Below, piece by piece: positions 1-5,152 of a stretch of 5,152 nucleotides of DNA; position 1 is the stretch's first letter; every line of letters begins with the position of its first letter. The notes below the pieces were generated by a model, which saw only the letters and a program-made list of their open reading frames with translations, ran no database searches and was not told where the DNA came from. The stretch comes from Candidatus Dependentiae bacterium. GTDB lineage: Bacteria; Babelota; Babeliae; Babelales; RVW-14. The stretch is from contig JAFEAY010000023.1 in assembly GCA_018266175.1 (NCBI GenBank), forward strand, positions 1-5,152, given 5' to 3'. Both the position numbers and the translations under genes were made by a program.

Positions 1-1116
1 ATGGATTTTAATTTAGACAATGCCGTAAGCTATCATTACGAACAATTTCCTCCAACCAACATCAATTATGAGTTTTTTATCCAGGAATTGATTGGGGCAA
101 CGGAAACTTTGGCTCGTTATGATCAAATGATTAAAAATCTACATAACAGTGAACTATTATTAGCTCCTCTTCGGAACCAGGAAGCGGTTTTGTCTTCCAG
201 AATAGAGGGAACCATAAGTACAATAGATGAGATTTTGCAATATGAAGCAGATGCTGATGGCGGGCTTTCTGAGAATGCAAGAGCAGATGTAATAGAAACC
301 ATTTTATATCAAAGAGCATTGAAAAATGCCCAGTTGGCTTTGGAAGAGGGTTATAATTTCTCGCTCAGTTTCATCAAGCAAATGCATCAGCAATTGCTGT
401 TTTTGGGTAGAGGAGCTGCAAAAACTCCAGGAGAATTCAAGAAAGAACAGAATTATTTGGCAGACCGGGCAGCTAAAAAGATACAATTTATCCCCATAAG
501 CCCTGAGAAGTTAAATGATGGCCTACAGGAACTAATCAATTATATAGAAAACAATTCTGCTCCCGCATTGATAAAAACCGGTGTAGCTCACGTGGAGTTT
601 GAAGCATTGCACCCATTCCAGGATGGAAATGGCAGAATTGGAAGAATGATTATCACGCTTTTGTTATGGAAATCAGGCGTTTTATCTCAACCTCATTTTT
701 ATATCAGCGGCTATTTTGAAGAGCATAAAGATGAATATATTGAAGCAATGAGAAATGTGTCTAAAAACAAAGATTGGAATGGATGGATTAAGTTTTTTCT
801 CACTGCGGTACAGCATCAGGCAACTAAAAATTTAGATATCGCAGAACGTATCCGAAATCTATATGAAGAAATGAAAACGGAATTTTCGATATTATTGTCT
901 TCAAAATGGAGTTTAACTGCTCTTGATTTTATTTTTACCAATCCTGTTTTCAGAAACAATAGATTTGTGAGCAATACTAAAATCCCTGTACCGACAGCCG
1001 CAGTAATGGTGAAAAAATTAGTAGAAAACGGCTATTTGGTACAAAAGGAAGAAGCTGCCGGACGACGGCCTGCGCTTTATTCCTTTGAACCTTTGATGCG
1101 ATTGGTAAGAGTTTAA
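1..1116 (+). CDS. fic: Fic family protein, class II (self-inhibited) AMP-transferase with C-terminal winged helix
   Basis: Seen: 371 residues, complete if the ATG at the window's first base is the true start; any upstream alternative lies outside. Residues about 1-90 match the Fic N-terminal domain and carry the inhibitory motif (S/T)xxxE(G/N) as S65-SRI-E69-G70. The Fic core spans about 120-270, with a flap hairpin around G144-EFKKEQNY and the full catalytic motif HPFQDGNGRIGR at 204-215 (H204, D208, N210, R212, R215). Residues about 300-365 form a predicted winged helix ending in a GRRPALY wing. Known: this layout and length resemble SoFic of Shewanella oneidensis. Fic enzymes usually move AMP from ATP to Ser/Thr/Tyr hydroxyls of target proteins, and the inhibitory Glu blocks productive ATP binding. 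Nothing is missing from the active site. Inferred: cytoplasmic (no signal peptide or membrane segment), cotranscribed with hsdR 11 nt downstream, able to modify itself or an unknown partner. The target cannot be read from sequence. Confidence 0.95.
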   Translation: MDFNLDNAVSYHYEQFPPTNINYEFFIQELIGATETLARYDQMIKNLHNSELLLAPLRNQEAVLSSRIEGTISTIDEILQYEADADGGLSENARADVIETILYQRALKNAQLALEEGYNFSLSFIKQMHQQLLFLGRGAAKTPGEFKKEQNYLADRAAKKIQFIPISPEKLNDGLQELINYIENNSAPALIKTGVAHVEFEALHPFQDGNGRIGRMIITLLLWKSGVLSQPHFYISGYFEEHKDEYIEAMRNVSKNKDWNGWIKFFLTAVQHQATKNLDIAERIRNLYEEMKTEFSILLSSKWSLTALDFIFTNPVFRNNRFVSNTKIPVPTAAVMVKKLVENGYLVQKEEAAGRRPALYSFEPLMRLVRV

Positions 1117-1127
1117 AAAAATCAATA

Positions 1128-3995
1128 ATGAGCAAACAGTCCGAACAAATCTTAGAAGAGCAACTCGTTGCCCAGTTGCAAAAATTGGGATATAAATATG
1201 CATTAATACCTGATGAGAAAGCTTTACTGGCAAACTTGAAAACACAGTTAGAAAAACACAATCATATACAATTCAGCGATAGCGAATTTGAAAAAGTGTT
1301 GAATATACTCAATAAAGGTTCTGTATTTGAAAAAGCTAAAGTACTTCGTGAAAAGAAGCATCATATTATTCGGGACAATAACGATAACTTGTATTTTGAA
1401 TTTCTTAATGTAGAACACTGGTGTCAAAACGAATATCAGGTCACTAATCAAATTACACAAGAAGGAAAATACAAAAACCGTTATGATGTTACCTTACTGG
1501 TGAATGGATTGCCATTAGTGCAAATCGAGCTGAAACGAAGAGGCTTGGAAATGAAAGAAGCGTTCAATCAAATCAATCGCTATCAAAAACACAGTTTCGG
1601 GGCAGGCAAAGGACTCTTTCATTTTGTTCAGTTATTTATAATCAGCAATGGTGTTAACACAAAATATTTCAGCAATTTTGGTTCGCATAAACAAGAGTTT
1701 TTGCAGACATTTCATTGGACAGATGAACAAAATAAACCTTTAAATAATATATTGAATGGGTTTACCGATTCTTTTTTAGAACCTTGCCATATCAGTAAAA
1801 TGATCTGTAAATACATTGTTCTGAATGAAACCGATAAACGTCTGATGGTGCTTCGTCCTTACCAATATTATGCGGTAGAAAGTATTATTAAAAAGGTAAA
1901 AGAAAATGAAATACTGAATGGTTATAATATCGAAAAAAATGGTTACATCTGGCATACAACAGGAAGTGGTAAAACCTTAACCAGCTTTAAAGCTAGCCAA
2001 ATTCTATCCAAAATTCCGGCTATCAAAAAAGTGGTTTTTGTGGTAGATAGAAAAGATTTAGACTATCAGACCAACCAGGAGTATGATAAGTTTAGTAAAG
2101 GATCAGTAAGTTCTGCAACCAATACAGACGATTTGATAAGAAAATTTAACGATACAAATGTTCGCATCATCGTTACCACTATTCAAAAGCTGAATAATGC
2201 AATTTCTGGTAGAAACTTATTAAAAATGAAATCCATTCAGCAAGAAAGAATGGTTTTTATCTTTGATGAATGCCATCGCTCTCAATTTGGTGATACCCAC
2301 AAAAATATTGTCAGGTATTTTACCAACATCCAATTGTTTGGCTTTACTGGTACTCCTATTTTAGCAGAGAATGCGGATGGTGAGAAAACAACCGCAAGTC
2401 TTTTTGGGAAATGCCTTCATAAATATGTAATTACTGATGCCATACGTGATGAGAATGTATTGAAGTTTTCGGTAGAATACATTCAGACTTTTAAACAAAA
2501 AGAACATATCATTGATTTAAAAGTAGAGCAAATTAACGAAACGGAAGTTTTTGAAGCCCCTGAACGAAAGGAAGCAATAGTGGATTACATCATTCAATAC
2601 CACGATCAGAAAACACAAAACAAAAAATTTTGCGCAATGATGTGTGTGCAGGATATTGATTCTGTTATTCAATACTATGAGATTTTTAAGCGTAAAAAAC
2701 AAGGTGGACAGCACAATTTAAAAGTAGCAACTATTTTTAGCTTTACTCATAACGAAGAAGAAATGGAAGATGCTGTTTATTCCCAATTAGGGATGGTTGC
2801 CGAACCGCAAGCAGAATACCATATCAAGCCTCATCGTAGAGAAGTATTAAAGAAATATGCAGATGATTTTAATGAATTATTTAATGAAAAGCAGAATGTT
2901 AATGATTCAGAAGGATTTTATAATTATTACAATGCGGTAGCGAAGAAATCAAAGCAAAATGAAACGGACATTTTGTTGGTTGCCAACATGTTTTTAACAG
3001 GTTTCGACAGTAAGTATTTAAATACCTTATATGTGGATAAAAATCTGAAGTATCACGGTTTAATTCAGGCATTTAGTCGTACCAATCGTATTTTAGATAA
3101 GAATAAAACACAAGGAAATATTGTCTGTTTTCGAAACCTGAAGGACAAGACAGATGAAGCCATTGCCTTATTCAGTAACAAAGAAGCGATTGACGAAATT
3201 ATAGTAGAACCATACGAAGCATATGTAGAAAAGTTTAATGAAGCAACAATAAAATTATTAGAAGTCGTTCCGGAAGTGCAATCCGTAGACGGATTATATT
3301 CGGAAGAAGAACAACTACAATTTATTTTGGCTTTCCGTACATTGTTGCGTTTGTACAAGAAAATGAGCCATTACACAGATTTTTCTTGGGAGGATTTACA
3401 CATTGAAGAACAGCTTTTTGCAGATTATACCAGTAAGTATTTGGATTTAAAAGACAGACTCGATCCTACTGATCCATCTAAAAAAACGTCTATTCTCAAT
3501 GATATAGATTTTGAATTGGAATTGATTAGACGGGATACCATCAATGTAACCTATATCCTTCAGTTACTGATTAAATTCAAGTCTAAACACGGTGCAAAAG
3601 ACAAAGAAAGTATTGAAAAGGATATTTTCAATTTACTGAACACCGAAGTATCATTAAGAAGTAAAAGGGAATTGATTGAGAAATTTATTCAAGAATATTA
3701 TCCACAAATTGAAGATCCGGAATCAATTCACGAAGAGTTTGAAAAGTTTTGGAATATAGAGCAAGAAAAAGCACTTCATGAATTAGTTAAAACAGAAAAT
3801 CTTTCTAAAGAAAAAACGGAAAGATTAATAGAAAACTACTTATTTACTGAACGTGAACCTTTGCGCAAAGAAATTTTAGATTTAAGAAAAGAAGGAAGGC
3901 CCGGTATTCTAAAATCGAAAGAAACCGGTGACCGCATCTTAAATAAAATTTTAGGCTTCATTGAAACTTTTATTTTAGGAGCCGCAGGTAATTGA
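1128..3995 (+). CDS. hsdR: Type I restriction enzyme R subunit (HsdR), endonuclease and DNA translocase
   Basis: Seen: 955 residues, intact. The N-terminal PD-(D/E)xK nuclease domain has D120, E134-L-K136 and the downstream QxxxY motif (Q148-Y152). The SF2 motor follows: Q-motif-like LRPYQ (242-246), Walker A HTTGSGKT (276-283), Walker B/DECH (380-383), motif III TGTP (407-410), motif V TGFD (624-627) and motif VI QAFSRTNR (647-654). Residues about 700-955 are a charged, mostly helical C-terminal region. Known: HsdR joins HsdM2HsdS, translocates DNA using ATP and cuts unmethylated DNA far from the recognition site. The layout is closest to EcoR124I (type IC), whose HsdR is somewhat longer (about 1,040 residues); the nuclease-residue spacing also looks the same as I recall it. 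The C-terminal region probably docks onto the methyltransferase. The ATG at 1128 follows the fic stop by 11 nt, with an A-rich leader and no clear Shine-Dalgarno, as is usual in Bacteroidota. hsdM and hsdS are not in the window. No broken motif or frameshift is visible. Confidence 0.97.
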   Translation: MSKQSEQILEEQLVAQLQKLGYKYALIPDEKALLANLKTQLEKHNHIQFSDSEFEKVLNILNKGSVFEKAKVLREKKHHIIRDNNDNLYFEFLNVEHWCQNEYQVTNQITQEGKYKNRYDVTLLVNGLPLVQIELKRRGLEMKEAFNQINRYQKHSFGAGKGLFHFVQLFIISNGVNTKYFSNFGSHKQEFLQTFHWTDEQNKPLNNILNGFTDSFLEPCHISKMICKYIVLNETDKRLMVLRPYQYYAVESIIKKVKENEILNGYNIEKNGYIWHTTGSGKTLTSFKASQILSKIPAIKKVVFVVDRKDLDYQTNQEYDKFSKGSVSSATNTDDLIRKFNDTNVRIIVTTIQKLNNAISGRNLLKMKSIQQERMVFIFDECHRSQFGDTHKNIVRYFTNIQLFGFTGTPILAENADGEKTTASLFGKCLHKYVITDAIRDENVLKFSVEYIQTFKQKEHIIDLKVEQINETEVFEAPERKEAIVDYIIQYHDQKTQNKKFCAMMCVQDIDSVIQYYEIFKRKKQGGQHNLKVATIFSFTHNEEEMEDAVYSQLGMVAEPQAEYHIKPHRREVLKKYADDFNELFNEKQNVNDSEGFYNYYNAVAKKSKQNETDILLVANMFLTGFDSKYLNTLYVDKNLKYHGLIQAFSRTNRILDKNKTQGNIVCFRNLKDKTDEAIALFSNKEAIDEIIVEPYEAYVEKFNEATIKLLEVVPEVQSVDGLYSEEEQLQFILAFRTLLRLYKKMSHYTDFSWEDLHIEEQLFADYTSKYLDLKDRLDPTDPSKKTSILNDIDFELELIRRDTINVTYILQLLIKFKSKHGAKDKESIEKDIFNLLNTEVSLRSKRELIEKFIQEYYPQIEDPESIHEEFEKFWNIEQEKALHELVKTENLSKEKTERLIENYLFTEREPLRKEILDLRKEGRPGILKSKETGDRILNKILGFIETFILGAAGN

Positions 3996-4006
3996 TGTTA
4001 CTTTTG
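3974..4006 (+). promoter_or_regulatory. Possible Bacteroidota-type promoter for holB
   Basis: TACTTTTG at 3999-4006 matches the Bacteroidota primary-sigma -7 consensus TAnnTTTG exactly. TTTA at 3974-3977, 21 nt upstream, is one base off the -33 TTTG element. Transcription would start near 4013, giving a leader of about 16 nt before the holB ATG. The upstream element lies inside the end of hsdR. In AT-rich DNA a match this short can arise by chance, so this is a candidate only. It would let holB be transcribed independently of the restriction genes. Confidence 0.35.
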
Positions 4007-4012
4007 AAGTAA
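3998..4012. repeat. Short perfect inverted repeat between hsdR and holB
   Basis: TTACTT (3998-4003) and AAGTAA (4007-4012) are exact reverse complements separated by TTG. The stem is only 6 bp with one G-C pair and is followed by AATTT rather than a T tract, so it is a poor intrinsic terminator. It overlaps the candidate -7 element of holB and could be a small operator, but chance is a reasonable explanation in such AT-rich sequence. Confidence 0.4.
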
Positions 4013-4028
4013 TTTAAAACAAATTTCA

Positions 4029-5152
4029 ATGCAGTTTAGTGAGGTAATTGGGCAGAAAGAATTAAAAGCAAAGCTGGTTAAAATGATTGAAGCTAACCGG
4101 CTGAGCCATGCATTATTGTTTTTAGAAAAAGAAGGCGCCGGTGGTTTAGCGCTTGCCCGGGCTTTTGCTCAATACATAGTTTGCGAAAATGTAAATAAAC
4201 AAAATACCGGAGATTCGTTGTTTGGGGATTCATTACCGGTTTTACAACCTGAGGACTCATGTGGCAAGTGTGCTTCTTGCATAAAAGCGGCCGCAATGAT
4301 TCACCCTGATATACATTTTTCATTTCCTGTTATCCCTAAAAAATCTGACAGGCCTTCGGTGAGTGCTGATTTCATGGCTGAATTCAGGCAATACATGCTT
4401 GCTAATCCTTATTCAAATGAATACAACTGGTTGCAGTTTATAAATGCAGAAAATAAACAGGGCAATATTACTTCTCGCGAATGCGAGGAAATTATAAGAA
4501 TTATGGGCTTAAAGAGTTTTGAAAGCGAATACAAAATTCTTATAATGTGGATGCCTGAAGCTTTAGGGAATGAAGGAAATAAACTGCTGAAACTTATTGA
4601 AGAACCTCCACCAAATACGCTTTTTATTTTTGTTGCAAGAAGCGAAGAATTGATAATCCCAACAATACTCTCTCGTGTGCAGCTGGTGAAAGTTCCACCC
4701 CTTGAAAGAGAAGAAATAAAAAATGCACTTATAAAAAGAGAAAATGCCACAGAACAACAGGCTACCGAAATTTCCGGCATAGCCGGAGGGAATTATTTTG
4801 AGGCTCTCCAACTTTTTAACCATGTTGAAGAAAACCATATTGCACAATTAAAAGTTTGGCTGAACAGTATTTTGAAAACAGGAAATTTATCACAGGTAAA
4901 AGTAATTGACGAACTCGCTAAAATGGGGCGGGAAAGGCAAAAACAATTTTTGAGGTATTTTATTCATTTAATTGAACATGCTATAAGAATGAGGGCTTTG
5001 GGAATGGAAGCGGTTGCAGATTCCGGCAACGCCGAATTAAATGACTTTGCAGCTAAATTCAACAAGTTCGCTACTATTGAGCAGCAGGAAGCAATAACAA
5101 ATGAATTGGATAAATCAATTTATTATATTGAAAGAAATGCAAATGCGAAAAT
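4029..5152 (+). CDS. holB: DNA polymerase III subunit delta' (clamp loader), 3' end cut by window
   Basis: Seen: an open frame from ATG 4029 to the window edge, 374 codons plus two bases, with no stop. This ATG is the first possible start after an in-frame TGA at 4005. The AAA+ fold starts with VIGQKELKAKL. The P-loop position reads EKEGAGGLAL (33-42) and lacks GKT, as expected for non-hydrolysing delta'. A zinc site is formed by C52, C78, C81 and C84. HPDIHF lies at 92-97, the degenerate Walker B region at 170-177, KLLKLIEEPP at 185-194 and the arginine-finger SRV at 215-217. Residues about 245-374 are the helical collar domain. Known: delta' is the stator of the clamp-loader pentamer that places the beta sliding clamp on primed DNA. 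Bacteroidota homologues are of similar length, so probably only a few residues are missing. Odd: 25 residues separate C52 from C78, more than the 8 in E. coli delta'. It is a core replication gene beside a defence module. Confidence 0.93.
   Translation, partial: MQFSEVIGQKELKAKLVKMIEANRLSHALLFLEKEGAGGLALARAFAQYIVCENVNKQNTGDSLFGDSLPVLQPEDSCGKCASCIKAAAMIHPDIHFSFPVIPKKSDRPSVSADFMAEFRQYMLANPYSNEYNWLQFINAENKQGNITSRECEEIIRIMGLKSFESEYKILIMWMPEALGNEGNKLLKLIEEPPPNTLFIFVARSEELIIPTILSRVQLVKVPPLEREEIKNALIKRENATEQQATEISGIAGGNYFEALQLFNHVEENHIAQLKVWLNSILKTGNLSQVKVIDELAKMGRERQKQFLRYFIHLIEHAIRMRALGMEAVADSGNAELNDFAAKFNKFATIEQQEAITNELDKSIYYIERNANAK

Noticed and set aside
1-1116. Fic as the toxin of a two-gene toxin-antitoxin pair (Doc/Phd or FicT/FicA type)
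   Set aside because: The inhibitory motif is inside the Fic protein itself (residues 65-70) and no small antitoxin gene lies between fic and hsdR; one upstream of position 1 cannot be excluded.
1114-1127. A run of seven A bases right after the T of the fic stop, as a slippery site fusing Fic to HsdR
   Set aside because: The run begins within the stop codon itself, HsdR has its own ATG and a normal N-terminus, and no stimulating structure is evident.
977-1261. Minus-strand open frame of 94 codons across the fic-hsdR junction, plus an overlapping 75-codon one
   Set aside because: It lies antisense to two well-supported genes, has a composition typical of a shadow frame (Cys/Phe/Ser-rich) and shows no recognisable domain.
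3998-4015. Intrinsic terminator after hsdR
   Set aside because: The 6-bp stem has a single G-C pair and no following T tract, too weak for a Rho-independent terminator.
4287-4294. An 8-bp NotI-type palindrome GCGGCCGC in AT-rich DNA
   Set aside because: It falls in frame within holB coding for Ala residues; the reading frame continues on both sides with normal delta' sequence, so it is not a cloning scar.
4409-4847. Minus-strand open frames of 123 and 94 codons antisense to holB
   Set aside because: They are Ser/Phe/Ile-rich reverse-strand readings of a coding region whose plus frame clearly encodes delta'; no start signal or domain supports them.

Overview
The window holds three co-directional plus-strand genes packed with almost no intergenic space: a Fic-domain protein (1-1116), the restriction/translocase subunit HsdR of a type I restriction-modification (R-M) system (1128-3995), and DNA polymerase III subunit delta' (holB, 4029 to the window edge, 3' end missing). 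There is no gene-free stretch over 300 bases. I see no tRNA or rRNA, CRISPR array, insertion sequence or long repeat.

The host looks like a member of the Bacteroidota, possibly Chitinophagia or Sphingobacteriia. The reasons are the wording of the delta' protein (N-terminal MQFSEVIGQ, IHPDIHFSFP, the block around KLLKLIEEPP), A-rich leaders without Shine-Dalgarno sequences before both visible starts, an AT-rich Ile/Lys/Asn/Glu-heavy coding style, and a TAnnTTTG-type promoter element just before holB. This assignment comes from recall of family sequences, not from a search.

Region by region: positions 1-3995 look like the distal half of a type I R-M locus. fic and hsdR are separated by only 11 nt and are probably cotranscribed. 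The methyltransferase (hsdM) and specificity (hsdS) genes are not in the window and would be expected upstream of position 1. HsdR has an intact nuclease centre, an intact SF2 translocase motor and a C-terminal helical region. The Fic protein is a self-inhibited (class II) type with a complete HPFxDGNGR active site, an N-terminal inhibitory motif and a C-terminal winged helix, so it looks competent for AMP transfer and needs no separate antitoxin.

Positions 3996-4028 are a short junction carrying a perfect 6-bp inverted repeat overlapped by the possible promoter element. After it comes the housekeeping replication gene holB. The change from a variable defence module to a core gene within 33 nt suggests the right-hand edge of a defence insertion.

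I found no wholly new system. The observation most worth pursuing is the active-looking, autoinhibited Fic AMP-transferase with a putative DNA-binding domain embedded in the R-M operon.
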